The notes beneath the pieces are model-generated. The model made no database searches and had not been told where the DNA came from. It saw only the letters and a list, made by a program, of their open reading frames with translations. From the NCBI GenBank assembly GCA_945861065.1, contig CAMASI010000014.1, positions 1 through 62,903 on the forward strand: 62,903 nt of DNA, in the 5' to 3' direction. The DNA is from Klebsiella pneumoniae. GTDB taxonomy: Bacteria; Myxococcota_A; UBA796; GCA-2862545. Made by a program: the position numbers and the translations under genes. Positions 8,482 to 17,882 of the stretch are shown in pieces. Every line of letters begins with the position of its first letter. The stretch's first letter is position 1.

Positions 8482-8691
8482 TCAGGAACTCGCCGCTCTC
8501 CGGGCCAGAACGCGGTGCGCGAGCACAGCTTGCAGCGCCACCAACGGCAAACCCGCGGGAATGAGCGCCAGCGCCAACGGAAACGGGATTTCAAACACCA
8601 AGACAGACACGGCCACCGCGACGCCCAACTGAGCGCCAACGGTGAGTTGGGCCACACCGTAGGCCACCAACATGCGCTGTGTCGTCGGCAT
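8482..8691 (-). CDS. Small two-helix membrane protein
   Basis: 69 aa. The ATG at 8691 is preceded by GGGAGGCGGCC, a strong ribosome site, 36 bases after the kinase stop. Two hydrophobic segments (about residues 8-33 and 38-56) are separated by a short FEIPFP turn. The tail is basic (HRVLARRA). A longer reading frame extends upstream through the kinase gene but has no supported start. The family is not recognised. The position between a kinase and a lipoprotein in one minus-strand run suggests a helper of one of them. Confidence 0.65.
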   Translation of the reverse strand: MPTTQRMLVAYGVAQLTVGAQLGVAVAVSVLVFEIPFPLALALIPAGLPLVALQAVLAHRVLARRAASS

Positions 8692-8726
8692 GGCCGCCTC
8701 CCGACTTCCTATCGGCGCTCGGCTCC

Positions 8727-10052
8727 CTAACTGTTGGCAGTTCGGCCAGCGCGTTCGAGCACGTAACGAGCAGCATGTGCGACCCGTTCGTTGGGGTGAC
8801 CAGCGAGCACTTGAGCACGACGAACAACGTCGGGCGCCGGGTGGTCGCACAGCACCAACAAAGACGCTTCCACCTCGGCAGGACGGGCTTCTTTGACCCA
8901 GAACTGCCACCACGACACACGCGCGCGATCGAGAATGGAGATGAACGGGCCCGCCACAACCCCCGGCGCCGCGTCCAGCAAACGCTGCAACTCGGTCACC
9001 CGTTTTTCCCAAGCGGGCGCCGCCAACAGGCCACGAAGTCGGTCCGTCGCTTCCGCCTCCGACAAGCGCTCCGGCGGGGGTGTGTCCGGCTGTTCTTCCA
9101 AGAAGCGGAGCCGGGTGTATTCAAAAGACGCGGTCACCAACCGCCGCCGACGCCCCTCGTGCGCTTTGACCGCCGCCTCGGTCGCTGCCACAAGCGCGCC
9201 TTCCTCCGCGCCATTTCTGTGCAACAGTTCTCGCAGCTCGCTCGCCACTTGTCGCATGGACGGGCGAATGCTCGGCTCAAAGGAGAGCATGCGGACCACA
9301 AGGGCACGCAGTGGCTCAGGATCCGACAGACCCTCAGGCGCGATCCGCGTGGCTGCGGTCGCTGCGGCGCGGCCATGGGCATCGCCATCGTGTGCGAGCA
9401 ACAACGCCTTGCGCGTCAGAAGCACAAATAAGGTAACACCGAGCGCGTAAACGTCGGCGCCGGGTGTGTCGTGGCCCGGCTCGCGCAAACGCCGCTCGGG
9501 TGCGTCGTAGCCGGCGGTACCAGCCACGTTGTACAAGCTGCGTGCGCGCCGATCCTCAAAATTGCCTGTCGCAATCCCAAAGTCCAAGAGTTTGATGGCG
9601 CCTTCCGTCGACAACATCACATTCGCCGGTTTGACGTCGCGGTGGATGATGCGCATGGGCTCGCCGCCCGGCCCAAAGGGACCGTGGTACGCAGCGTCGA
9701 GCGCCTCCGCCACTTGACGGCAGGATTCGACCGCAGCCGCCCAGCTCAGACCCGCCGACCGAACAAACAGTTCTTCGAGTGTTGCGCCCGTGACGTACTC
9801 CATCTGCAACACAGGTCGCCCGCTGTAGTCCAGCATGGGCTCCACCACGACGATGGAAGGATGGCGCAGCGCATACAGCATCCGCGCCTCATCTCGGAAG
9901 CGGTTCAGCGCAGTCGGGTCGGCCAACCACTCCTCTCGCAGCACCTTTAGCGCCACGTCAGCGCCGCCCCGACGCCGGTCATGGGCGACCAGCACCACCG
10001 CAAACGCGCCGGATCCCAAAACCTCAACCAACTCGAAGTGGCCTGACGGCAC
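8727..10052 (-). CDS. Hanks-type serine/threonine protein kinase
   Basis: 441 aa. The kinase domain covers residues 1 to about 275: Gly loop GSGAFAVV at 13-20, Lys36 in ALKVL, HRDVKPAN at 137-144 and DFG at 157-159. All key residues are present, so it should be active. Residues 290-440 are alpha-helical, contain a HEAT-like stretch near the end (ASLLVLCDHPAPDVVRRAQ) and have no membrane segment. It is therefore a soluble kinase whose C-terminal part may bind partners. GTG start with GGAG 7 bases upstream. It heads the minus-strand run that continues into the small membrane protein. Confidence 0.9.
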   Translation of the reverse strand: MPSGHFELVEVLGSGAFAVVLVAHDRRRGGADVALKVLREEWLADPTALNRFRDEARMLYALRHPSIVVVEPMLDYSGRPVLQMEYVTGATLEELFVRSAGLSWAAAVESCRQVAEALDAAYHGPFGPGGEPMRIIHRDVKPANVMLSTEGAIKLLDFGIATGNFEDRRARSLYNVAGTAGYDAPERRLREPGHDTPGADVYALGVTLFVLLTRKALLLAHDGDAHGRAAATAATRIAPEGLSDPEPLRALVVRMLSFEPSIRPSMRQVASELRELLHRNGAEEGALVAATEAAVKAHEGRRRRLVTASFEYTRLRFLEEQPDTPPPERLSEAEATDRLRGLLAAPAWEKRVTELQRLLDAAPGVVAGPFISILDRARVSWWQFWVKEARPAEVEASLLVLCDHPAPDVVRRAQVLAGHPNERVAHAARYVLERAGRTANS

Positions 10053-10123
10053 CCAACGCTCCGGCTGACCTCGCCATTATCCATGACAATGGGCCGAACG
10101 CTCGTCCGCGATAGGCGAGTGAC

Positions 10124-11242
10124 ATGCGCCGGTCGTGGTTCGTGTTGTTCGCTGCCGCCGGACTGCTCGCCGTCGCCGGTTTCGTGGACCCATTGCGAGA
10201 GCAGGTTTGGGCGCCACTCGTCGCCGCGCCCCTGACCCGGACGATCTCAAGGGCATTCGGCCTTCTTCCAACGAGTGCCGCTGAAGTCATTGAAGGGACC
10301 TTTTTCCTACTTCTCCTCGGCGCATTGGTGCGAATTATCCGCTCAGTCATTCGCCGACAGCGTGCGGAAGCCGTTCAGCAGGCAAGCACGCTCGCAATTG
10401 TGCTGGCGGCCGTCGTCGTGTCCTTCTACACCTTGTGGGGCCTTCATTACGCCGACAAGCCGCTGGCGACCCGCCTCGGCTGGAATGCCGCGTCCCCCGA
10501 TACAGAAGAGATTCTCGACCTTGGCGCCCGTCTCGTCGACGTCACGAATCAGGCGAAGGCCGAGATCCCGGCCGACGGCCCACAGATCGACCAGGACCAA
10601 GCCATCGAGGTGGGCCTTTCCATCGCCATCGCCCGGCTCGGCCTCCCTTCGCACCACCTCCCCTATTCAGGTCCGGCAAAACCCCTGCGCTTGGGAGGAA
10701 GGCTGGTGGCGGGCCTGGGAATCTCCGGGTTCTACTTTCCGTTTACCGCGGAAGCGAACATTGTTCCCGGCCAACCCGAATGGTACGCGGCGTTCGTATC
10801 CGCCCACGAGAAGGCGCACCAGCGCGGGTTCGCCTCCGAGGACGAGGCAAACTTCATCGGCTTTCTCGGCGCCATCCATTCTACCGACCCGCTCGTCCGC
10901 TACGGCGGTTGGCTCTTCGCGCAACGGCAAGCGCTGACGGCTGCACAACGAACCCACCCGGGACCTGTTCAAGTTGAGGTCAAACGGCGATTGCCAGAGG
11001 TGCAGGCCGATGTGCTCGCCCTACGCGCCTTTTGGCAACAGTTTGAGGGACCGGGACAAGACGTAGGGCACGCATTGAACGACGCGTACCTGCGTATCAA
11101 CCGGGTGGAAGGTGGCACCGCCGCGTACGGAGAGTCACTTCGACTCATCGCTGCATGGGCGCGCACACAAGGTCAGGCGCGCATGCAAGATCAGGGTGCG
11201 CCTTCCGGCAACCCCTCGTCGTCGTCGTCCACATCTTGGTAG
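10124..11242 (+). CDS. DUF3810-family membrane zinc metallopeptidase-like protein
   Basis: 372 aa. Three hydrophobic segments at the N-terminus (about residues 5-22, 50-72 and 88-108) anchor it in the inner membrane. A large soluble part follows. It includes HEKAHQRGF, the HExxH-type zinc site of the DUF3810 family, followed by the conserved EDEANF. The family looks like a membrane protease but its substrate is unknown. The 3' end overlaps the convergent sulfatase-like gene by 52 bases, which gives it a Ser-rich last dozen residues that may be a by-product of the overlap. It is divergent from the kinase at 10052. Confidence 0.82.
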   Translation: MRRSWFVLFAAAGLLAVAGFVDPLREQVWAPLVAAPLTRTISRAFGLLPTSAAEVIEGTFFLLLLGALVRIIRSVIRRQRAEAVQQASTLAIVLAAVVVSFYTLWGLHYADKPLATRLGWNAASPDTEEILDLGARLVDVTNQAKAEIPADGPQIDQDQAIEVGLSIAIARLGLPSHHLPYSGPAKPLRLGGRLVAGLGISGFYFPFTAEANIVPGQPEWYAAFVSAHEKAHQRGFASEDEANFIGFLGAIHSTDPLVRYGGWLFAQRQALTAAQRTHPGPVQVEVKRRLPEVQADVLALRAFWQQFEGPGQDVGHALNDAYLRINRVEGGTAAYGESLRLIAAWARTQGQARMQDQGAPSGNPSSSSSTSW

Positions 11243-12927
11243 CCGAGCAACACCAGTTGCGCCGTCTCGGCGTCGGTCTTCTCGACACTCTCAACCAACG
11301 GACCCGTCCAAATCAACGGGTCCAAATCGCCCGGCAGAGGCCCACCCAGCCCGCGCCACGGGCCCTTGAGCGGTGAGCCGTCGGCCGACGCCCACATGAC
11401 CCTGCCGTCCATCGGTAGGATTGACAGGCGCGTGCCCGCTTCTACAGCCGCATTTTTCTTGTGACGGGTGCCTCCTTCATAGAGGAATCCGCCCTCGCCC
11501 GACTTGATGACGCCAGCTTCGCGCACCGTCCATGGCGCGCCAACGGCCGCCACCAGCGCCGCCGTCATCGCGTTCGCACGCGTTTCCTCACCGTCCACGA
11601 GGTTGGTCTTGCACCAGGGATCTTTCGCGACGTTGCACAAATGCCGCCATGCAAGCCGAGCGTCGAGCTGCAACTCCCAGCTGCCGTCGTGAAGACGGTA
11701 CCGGACAGTGTCGAACCGGCTTGTCTCCGCCAGTCGACCGGAACTGCTGGCGACGGGCGTACCCGACCGCAACGTCTTTGAACGATCCACACCGTCCGTT
11801 GCCTCAAAGGGCACGCCGGCGAAGGCTGCAAGCGTCGGTGCGACGTCCTCGGTACCCACGCGGTCCCCGACGACCTGGGTTTTGACGCCGGGGCCGTTGA
11901 CCAACCAAGGAACCAAAAGCTGTTCGCGAAACAACGTATGGCCGTGGCCCCAACTCCCACGTTCGCCAAACTCTTCACCATGGTCGGCTGTGACAATGAC
12001 GATGAGAGATCGTCCGGAAGCCCGCCAAACCGTGACGAGTTGGCGAAACTGCTCGTCGACAAAGGCGATTTCTTCGTCGTACTGGGCAATCTGGTGAGCC
12101 AACTGCTCATCGTCGATCATGTGTTTCCGGTATTCGTCGTAGTTCTTGTAGACTGCGTCGCCGACACTCGGTTTCCGATCGAATTTTTCGTTCCACGGCG
12201 ACACGGGATTGTACGCGTAGTGCGGATCGTACACGTGAAGGAATTCGAATACCGGCTTTCCCGGTTCTGACGCTTGCAGGCTCGCCAGCGCATGGTGGAA
12301 AACCTGATCCGCCTGCACACTGGACAGGTTGTTGAGCTCCTTCGACAACACACCAAAGTCTTGAAACGTATCGAATCCACGCTCAAAGCCGTACTTTGAG
12401 GACACATACAGCGTCGCGACCACGCCGAAGGTCGAGTACCCGGCACCTTGAAACGATTCTTGAAGTAACGGAACCGTCGGCCGAATTCTCAGGTCGTCTT
12501 CAATCGTGCCATGTCGGCTCGGCAATTGGCCAGACAACAGCGTTGTGTGCGACGGCAACGTCCAGGGGGAAGGCGACCATGTGTCCGAAAAGCGCGTGCC
12601 CTGCGCAGCCAGTTCGTCGAGAAACGGGCTCGTCGGTCGCTCGTAGCCCCAGGCGCCCAAGTGGTCTGCGCGAAGCGTATCGATCGACAACAGGATCACG
12701 TCCGGGCGTTTCGGATCTCCCGGTGGGATCGGAGCCGCCGCGTTGAAGCCTACCGGATCGTTGTCGAAGCGCGGCGCTACGACACTGTTCCGAGCCCGCT
12801 CCATACGCAGCTTCATATGTTCGACGACAACCTCCGTCGCGGCGATCTCCCGTTCCAACCCGGAAATATCCCGCTCCAAGGCCTCGATCCGCGCCTCGAT
12901 GCACCCGCCGAGAAAGAAGGTCCACAC
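11191..12927 (-). CDS. Sulfatase-like (alkaline phosphatase superfamily) lipoprotein without the formylglycine Cys/Ser
   Basis: 578 aa. Lipobox FLGGC (Cys9), then a coiled-coil stretch (about 10-50). The catalytic domain starts near residue 75 (DVILLSIDTLRADHLG) and includes TADHGEEFGERG. Where sulfatases have C/S-x-P-x-R, this protein has WTLPSHTTLLSG. The position of the formylglycine residue is Thr and the Arg is His, as in phosphoglycerol-transferase-like members of the superfamily. A metal-dependent phosphotransferase or hydrolase acting outside the cell is more likely than a sulfatase. The GTG start shares its G with the TAG of the upstream lipoprotein gene, so they form a coupled pair. 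Confidence 0.85.
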   Translation of the reverse strand: MWTFFLGGCIEARIEALERDISGLEREIAATEVVVEHMKLRMERARNSVVAPRFDNDPVGFNAAAPIPPGDPKRPDVILLSIDTLRADHLGAWGYERPTSPFLDELAAQGTRFSDTWSPSPWTLPSHTTLLSGQLPSRHGTIEDDLRIRPTVPLLQESFQGAGYSTFGVVATLYVSSKYGFERGFDTFQDFGVLSKELNNLSSVQADQVFHHALASLQASEPGKPVFEFLHVYDPHYAYNPVSPWNEKFDRKPSVGDAVYKNYDEYRKHMIDDEQLAHQIAQYDEEIAFVDEQFRQLVTVWRASGRSLIVIVTADHGEEFGERGSWGHGHTLFREQLLVPWLVNGPGVKTQVVGDRVGTEDVAPTLAAFAGVPFEATDGVDRSKTLRSGTPVASSSGRLAETSRFDTVRYRLHDGSWELQLDARLAWRHLCNVAKDPWCKTNLVDGEETRANAMTAALVAAVGAPWTVREAGVIKSGEGGFLYEGGTRHKKNAAVEAGTRLSILPMDGRVMWASADGSPLKGPWRGLGGPLPGDLDPLIWTGPLVESVEKTDAETAQLVLLGYQDVDDDDEGLPEGAP

Positions 12928-13922
12928 TAGCGGTCCTGGGCCTTGAACGCGCGTTCGCCGGTAACGACCAACGCGTTCTCCGGATTGCCAATCGTAAGAA
13001 CGGTCAGAACCACAAAGGGTCCATCCACCGGGGACGCGATCGAGATTTGCCAGGGGGCGCGTTGCACGTCTGGCTGAACGGAGTGCCCAAGCTCGCCCGT
13101 GCCCTCCAGCTCTACCGTTTCTCCGCCAACGGTCGCACGCACCGGCCCCGTGCCGTCACCCGCCGCTAACAGCGCGAGGTCCACCGAAATGTCGCCCCAG
13201 GGGTCCTTCCATGCGCCCAAATCGACCTCTAAGGTCGTGCCCGGGTACACCCAGTACATCGGACGTCCATCGCCGCCCCGCGGCAACGGCATCGACTCAG
13301 AAAGGCGGAGCGCGTAGTCCCCCGACAGCGCGTCATCTACAGCGCCCGAAGTCGAAAACTGGATGAGGTTCCCCGCGTGACGGAACCGGCCCACGCAGGA
13401 CTCAAGATGGGGATTGAGCGCATGGCCCTGAAGTGGCTGACCGCCCAACAACAACTCGATCGGAGACGCTTTGCCGACGTCGTCGTGCTTGGCAAGCGCG
13501 ACGTTGCTGATCACCTTCAGCGTGGGCACCGTGAACTTCCACGCACACCCAAGCTCTTCGTCTCGTTCTGGTGTCCCCAACGAAGGCAACGGCGACGCTG
13601 TGCCCACTCGTCGCACCTTGTGAGACCACTCGCCGCCCAACTCGTTCTTGGGCACTTGATTGTCCTGGCCCAATCCAGGCGCTTTGCCCGACTTTGCGGC
13701 CTTGCTCTTGGCGACCTTGAACGGATCCTCCCCTTCCGCAGACGGCGCAATCAGACCTACGTCCACCATCTCCTTTCGCATCTCGCGAACGGTGAGTTGC
13801 AGGTTGTCAAACTTATTGGAAAGCTCCTCTTGTCGGCCTTCGAGCTTCGCAACCTCGATGTTTCCGCAACCCACCAAACCGGCGACGAGCCCGGCGCGTG
13901 TCACCCATCGCCATGCGGCCAT
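12927..13922 (-). CDS. Coiled-coil lipoprotein, partner of sulfatase-like protein
   Basis: 331 aa. Signal peptide ending LVGC (Cys19). Residues about 22-55 form a heptad-rich coiled coil (KLEGRQEELSNKFDNLQ). A Lys/Ala linker and a beta-rich domain follow (about 105-325) with no known signature. The ATG follows AGGGGGACGGA. The downstream sulfatase-like lipoprotein also begins with a coiled coil right after its lipid Cys, and the genes overlap by one base, so the two proteins may pair at the membrane. That interaction is inferred. Confidence 0.72.
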   Translation of the reverse strand: MAAWRWVTRAGLVAGLVGCGNIEVAKLEGRQEELSNKFDNLQLTVREMRKEMVDVGLIAPSAEGEDPFKVAKSKAAKSGKAPGLGQDNQVPKNELGGEWSHKVRRVGTASPLPSLGTPERDEELGCAWKFTVPTLKVISNVALAKHDDVGKASPIELLLGGQPLQGHALNPHLESCVGRFRHAGNLIQFSTSGAVDDALSGDYALRLSESMPLPRGGDGRPMYWVYPGTTLEVDLGAWKDPWGDISVDLALLAAGDGTGPVRATVGGETVELEGTGELGHSVQPDVQRAPWQISIASPVDGPFVVLTVLTIGNPENALVVTGERAFKAQDR

Positions 13923-13958
13923 TCCGTCCCCCTCAGGGCGCTTCGTTCTAGCCCAGCG

Positions 13959-14888
13959 TCACGGCGTGGTCGAGGCTCCACAAACACGGTTGCGCCCCGT
14001 CCCCTTCGCCAACAAGAGGTATCGGTCGGCTTCCACGACCAGGTCAAATCCTTCGGTCAACCCCTTTCCGATGCCGGTTGCACAGCCCACCGAGATGCGA
14101 ACGCTGATGCGCTCCCCATTCCACACGACGACCATCTCTTCGACGAGCTGGCGCAGCCGCTCGGCCAACACCAAGGCATCTGCCTCTGTCGTCTTACGAA
14201 GCAGCACAGCGAATTCCTCGCCGCCCACGCGCGCGACCAGGTCTTCCGCCCGCACGCCCGCCAGGAGCGTGGAAGCGACATCGCGAAGCACGACGTCTCC
14301 GGCCGGATGCCCCCACCGCGTGTTGACGTCTTTGAAGTGGTCGATGTCCAACATCAAAAGGGACAACGCTTCGTCATGCCGCCGATGCCACGAAAGCTCC
14401 CCTTCTAACTGGCTGGAATAGTGTTTCCGGTTGGCGACCTTGGTCAGGGGATCGCAGGTCGCAGACTGGTACAGGTCCGCGAGGAAACGGTGGTCCTCTC
14501 CATCCTGCATCGTGTACTTTAGGCCCGCGTCCGGACCGAGACGAATCCGATCCCCGTCATGCAGAGGCAGAGGCGTACTTCCTACCCGTTCGCCTTCCAG
14601 CCAGGTGCCGTTGGTTGATCCGAGGTCACGCAGCCACACACGGCCACCGACTTGCTCGACCCTGGCGTGCTCACGGCTCACGCCATCGTCGAGCAACCGC
14701 AACGCGACGCTGGGTGCACGCCCGATGACCACAGCGAGCGGGCCGACCCGAACCATCGCCCCCGCGGAGCGACCGGCCTGAACGACCAAGTAGGCCGAGC
14801 CGCCAGGACGTTCAGCCGCAGCCAAGCCGTCCGGAAGGGGCCGAACATCCGTAACGTCGTCCTCAACTTCGTCGTCCGGGTCCCGCAT
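13959..14888 (-). CDS. FHA-GGDEF diguanylate cyclase
   Basis: 309 aa from ATG at 14888; an in-frame extension into the divergent exonuclease gene is rejected. The FHA domain spans about residues 30-125 (VIGRAPS, SREHARV, GSTNGTW), a phosphothreonine-binding fold. The GGDEF domain spans about 145-305, with DPLTKVANR, DIDHFKDVN and the active-site loop GGEEF, so cyclic-di-GMP synthesis is expected. No inhibitory RxxD site was noticed. FHA plus GGDEF fits control by the protein kinases common in this genome. The ATG overlaps the plus-strand CATG; the neighbour actually starts 55 bases away. Confidence 0.92.
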   Translation of the reverse strand: MRDPDDEVEDDVTDVRPLPDGLAAAERPGGSAYLVVQAGRSAGAMVRVGPLAVVIGRAPSVALRLLDDGVSREHARVEQVGGRVWLRDLGSTNGTWLEGERVGSTPLPLHDGDRIRLGPDAGLKYTMQDGEDHRFLADLYQSATCDPLTKVANRKHYSSQLEGELSWHRRHDEALSLLMLDIDHFKDVNTRWGHPAGDVVLRDVASTLLAGVRAEDLVARVGGEEFAVLLRKTTEADALVLAERLRQLVEEMVVVWNGERISVRISVGCATGIGKGLTEGFDLVVEADRYLLLAKGTGRNRVCGASTTP

Positions 14889-14943
14889 GCTACCGTGTAT
14901 CCACGCTGGCGCCCGTTGTAGCAAGGGTGAGGCAGGGGGACGA

Positions 14944-15837
14944 TTGGACCTGATCCTGGTAGACGGCACGTTTGAACTCTTCCGATGCTGGTACGGCGCG
15001 CCGCGCCAATCGTCTCCGGAAGGCGTGGAGGTCGGCGCCACCCGCGCACTCCTCCGCACCCTTCATGGACTCGCTCAGGATCCAGAAACGGGATGGATCG
15101 GCGTCGCCTACGACCGGGTCATCGAGTCGTTCCGCAACGATTTGTTCCCTGGGTACAAGACCGGCGACGGAATCGAACCCGAGTTGCTCCGCCAATTCCC
15201 CTTGGCTGAGGCCGCAAGCCGGGCGCTGGGACTGACAACCTGGCCCATGGTCGAGTACGAAGCCGACGACGCCCTCGCCACGGCGGTGGGACGGTACGGT
15301 GAACCAGCAAGGCGCACCGTCATTTGCTCACCCGACAAAGACCTCGCTCAGTGCGTCATAGGGGAGCGCGTCCTCCTACGCGATCGCATCCGGAAGACGG
15401 AAATCGGCGAACAGGGCGTCATCGAGAAATTTGGCGTTGAGCCCGCCAGTATCCCCGACTACCTGGCGCTCGTCGGTGACAGCGCCGACGGTATCCCCGG
15501 GCTGCCGCGCTGGGGCGCCCGCTCGGCCGCCACCGTATTGGCTCGGTACAAACACCTTGAAGCCGTGCCGGACGATGTCGGACAATGGACGTGCGAACTT
15601 CGCGGGGCGGCCGCGCTCGCCGACGTTCTCCGGACCCGTAGACCTGAGGCGATGTTGTACCGAACGCTGGCAACCCTCTGCCGCGACGTTCCGCTACGAG
15701 AGACGCAGGCCGACCTCGTGTGGAAAGGCGCGGATCGCGTTCTGTTGGAGGCGCTCTGTCGTCGGATCGGTGACTACGACTTTCCGAAACGGGTGCAGCG
15801 CTGGCGGTCCGAGGCGGTCGCGATCAGCAAGGATTGA
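14944..15837 (+). CDS. 5'-3' exonuclease (PolA N-terminal / FEN-like nuclease)
   Basis: 297 aa from TTG at 14944, chosen because AGGCAGGGGGACGA stands directly before it and LDLILVDGTFELFR is where the family begins. The ATG at 14887 lacks such a site. The domain is the 5'-3' exonuclease N-terminal fold: VEYEADDALAT and CSPDKDLAQCV carry the acidic metal ligands. A helix-hairpin-helix region follows (VGDSADGIPGLPRWG, residues about 178-192). There is no polymerase domain, so it is a free-standing nuclease for RNA-primer or flap removal. The last 14 bases overlap the convergent lipoprotein gene. Confidence 0.88.
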   Translation: MDLILVDGTFELFRCWYGAPRQSSPEGVEVGATRALLRTLHGLAQDPETGWIGVAYDRVIESFRNDLFPGYKTGDGIEPELLRQFPLAEAASRALGLTTWPMVEYEADDALATAVGRYGEPARRTVICSPDKDLAQCVIGERVLLRDRIRKTEIGEQGVIEKFGVEPASIPDYLALVGDSADGIPGLPRWGARSAATVLARYKHLEAVPDDVGQWTCELRGAAALADVLRTRRPEAMLYRTLATLCRDVPLRETQADLVWKGADRVLLEALCRRIGDYDFPKRVQRWRSEAVAISKD

Positions 15838-17149
15838 CGCACTGCGGTACCTCAAACGCACAACGAGGTGCGCCGTCCGACCCTCTGACGGTGCGCACTG
15901 ACGGCCACGTGCGATCAAATAGCTCGGGCTTGCCGTCTCCCTCCAGATCGATCACGCCGTCAATCACGCCCATGCCGATGTCTTGAAACGCCGTCAGCGT
16001 CTCGCCCTTGCCGCCGACGATCCCAACAACGGTTCGAGACTCTCCCTCCGCCGTGCAGCCTTGCCCCGACGACCCCGTCGAGAGCGTAGCCACGACCAAC
16101 ATCGCCGACGATTCCGCGTTTCGGATCACGTCGACATCGAAGTCTTCGTCCACCTTGCCGCGCCGCGAATCCGCGACGCGCTGAACGGCGTCCCGCGCCC
16201 CACGGTACGCATCGCTTTGGGTCACCGCGACCATGGCAGCAGCCAATGGACCCGCTTTTGGCGCACCCTTCCTTTCCCATGCTGTCGGCGGCTTGGCGCC
16301 CGGCCGATTCGCAAACGTGGTGCCGTTCGGGCATTGGACGGAAGCGACGACGACGGGCCCGCCACAAGGCTCCCCCGAGGGAACAGACCGTGTCAACGCA
16401 GACAAGCCTGTGACTTTGCAGGCGCCGCTCGGGCCCGTCGGGGACCAGCCCTCCCAAATGTCCCCAACGGTGATCAAGCCGGCCGTTTGCGCAGGAAGCG
16501 CAGCGACCCAGCTTCCATCGGATTGGGCCTCCGGCGCCCCGGCACTCTGCACCAGCGATCGCGTTGACTCCGCATCAAGCCCGAGCAAGAGCCAGGATTG
16601 GCCGCCCACCGTTTCCACAAAGCGCGTGTCTCCACAGTCTGCCGACACCTCCGTGCGAGAGGCCTCGCACCAAGCCTCAAGCTGAGGGCGACGTCCCACA
16701 TAGGGGCCGGTGAACAGGAGCTCGGCCGTCACGTCGATGGTTGCCAGTTTTCGCATGAGAAAACTCGCTTCGTCGCGCCCAATAAATGCGCCAGCAACGA
16801 CCAATTCTTCGCAGGGTGCCAAGCCTCGAAAGGCGCTCGAAGGCACGCGCATGAGCTGAACCTCCAACTCTGGATGGTTCGCAAGGGCGCCAATCGCAGG
16901 GCTGTCAGAACCAGCGACGTTGCTACGTGCAGCGACGACCAGCCACCGGTCGGCCAGCGACGTGGGATCGCCAATCAACACCGCTGAAGGCTTGATTGCA
17001 GTAGCGTTTCCAAGCCGGTTGTTGGGTCCGGCCACCCGTGGGCCCGGTGCGGCCGGTTCGTTCACGAGGGAGGCTCCAGAAGACGCTCCAGTCGGCGCGG
17101 AGCCGCAAGACGCACATAGAACCGACAACAAGACAATACGAGGAGACAA
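15824..17149 (-). CDS. Hypothetical lipoprotein
   Basis: 441 aa from TTG at 17149, preceded by TCGGGAGGTCCG; an ATG six codons earlier has a poorer site. The signal peptide ends LCASC (lipid Cys15). The large mature part has about a dozen Cys and mixed alpha/beta character. No family is recognised. DLEGDGKPELFDR near residue 400 resembles an FG-GAP/VCBS calcium loop, as in integrin-like propellers, but only one unit is clear. It follows the head-GIN lipoprotein by 38 bases on the same strand, and may be co-transcribed with it. Confidence 0.68.
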   Translation of the reverse strand: MSPRIVLLSVLCASCGSAPTGASSGASLVNEPAAPGPRVAGPNNRLGNATAIKPSAVLIGDPTSLADRWLVVAARSNVAGSDSPAIGALANHPELEVQLMRVPSSAFRGLAPCEELVVAGAFIGRDEASFLMRKLATIDVTAELLFTGPYVGRRPQLEAWCEASRTEVSADCGDTRFVETVGGQSWLLLGLDAESTRSLVQSAGAPEAQSDGSWVAALPAQTAGLITVGDIWEGWSPTGPSGACKVTGLSALTRSVPSGEPCGGPVVVASVQCPNGTTFANRPGAKPPTAWERKGAPKAGPLAAAMVAVTQSDAYRGARDAVQRVADSRRGKVDEDFDVDVIRNAESSAMLVVATLSTGSSGQGCTAEGESRTVVGIVGGKGETLTAFQDIGMGVIDGVIDLEGDGKPELFDRTWPSVRTVRGSDGAPRCAFEVPQCVNPC

Positions 17150-17187
17150 CGGACCTCCCGACCCCATCCAACGTGGGGGCCGCCTCT

Positions 17188-17835
17188 CTAAGTCGATGTC
17201 ACCACGGTGAGCACCCCTGTCCCGTATTCGCGCACATCGACGATCCCATCGCCGAGGATCGTCAATGAGACAGCGCCCTCCATCGTGCCGTCCACCGCAC
17301 CTGACGCGAAGATCGTGACCTCCCCGTCGCCCGCCAACTCCACGAAGACCTCATCACAGGTCAGTCCGGACAAATTGACGACGGAAGAGCCGTTGGTGTA
17401 CAGCGTTAGATCCCCACAAGAACCCGAAAGCCGGATCTCGCCCGTTCCCCTGGATTCCACGCTGAGCGCACTCGCGACAAGAAAGTCCCCATACAGCGTA
17501 CCGGGGCCTCGATGGTCCACAACGTCGATGGTGGGCATCTCCACCTCGACCCTAAGCTCCGTCGGTTCGATCGCGTAGCCCGGATCGATCCCGATCACCA
17601 AGCGGCCCGTGTCCACCTCCGTCAGCACCCAATCCATGAGGTTGGAATCCGTGTAAACGGTGACCGCAATGTCGTCCGCGCCGTTGACGGTGACGTCGAT
17701 CGCCTCGGCCACATCGATGCCGGTGAACCCATACGCCAGCCTCTCTTCGGGTACGACCTCACCGTTTCCGATCAAATCCGGCGCACACCCTGCAACGAAT
17801 ACGGGGATCCAAAGACTCACAAGTGCACACTTCAT
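17188..17835 (-). CDS. DUF2807 (head-GIN) lipoprotein
   Basis: 215 aa from ATG at 17835; a much longer in-frame extension that runs antisense across the next gene is a shadow. Lipobox FVAGC (Cys16). Residues about 30-210 form a repetitive right-handed beta-helix of the putative auto-transporter adhesin head-GIN family. VVPEERLAYGFTGIDV at the start and GAVDGTMEGAVSLTILGDGIV near the end are typical short beta-turn repeats. This family is often anchored in the outer membrane and has no assigned function. The gene is divergent from the tether lipoprotein at 17944. Confidence 0.8.
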   Translation of the reverse strand: MKCALVSLWIPVFVAGCAPDLIGNGEVVPEERLAYGFTGIDVAEAIDVTVNGADDIAVTVYTDSNLMDWVLTEVDTGRLVIGIDPGYAIEPTELRVEVEMPTIDVVDHRGPGTLYGDFLVASALSVESRGTGEIRLSGSCGDLTLYTNGSSVVNLSGLTCDEVFVELAGDGEVTIFASGAVDGTMEGAVSLTILGDGIVDVREYGTGVLTVVTST

Positions 17836-17882
17836 GAATAGCGCTCCCACCCGCCGCCGATAACTTTCTCGCAGCGGGTCGG

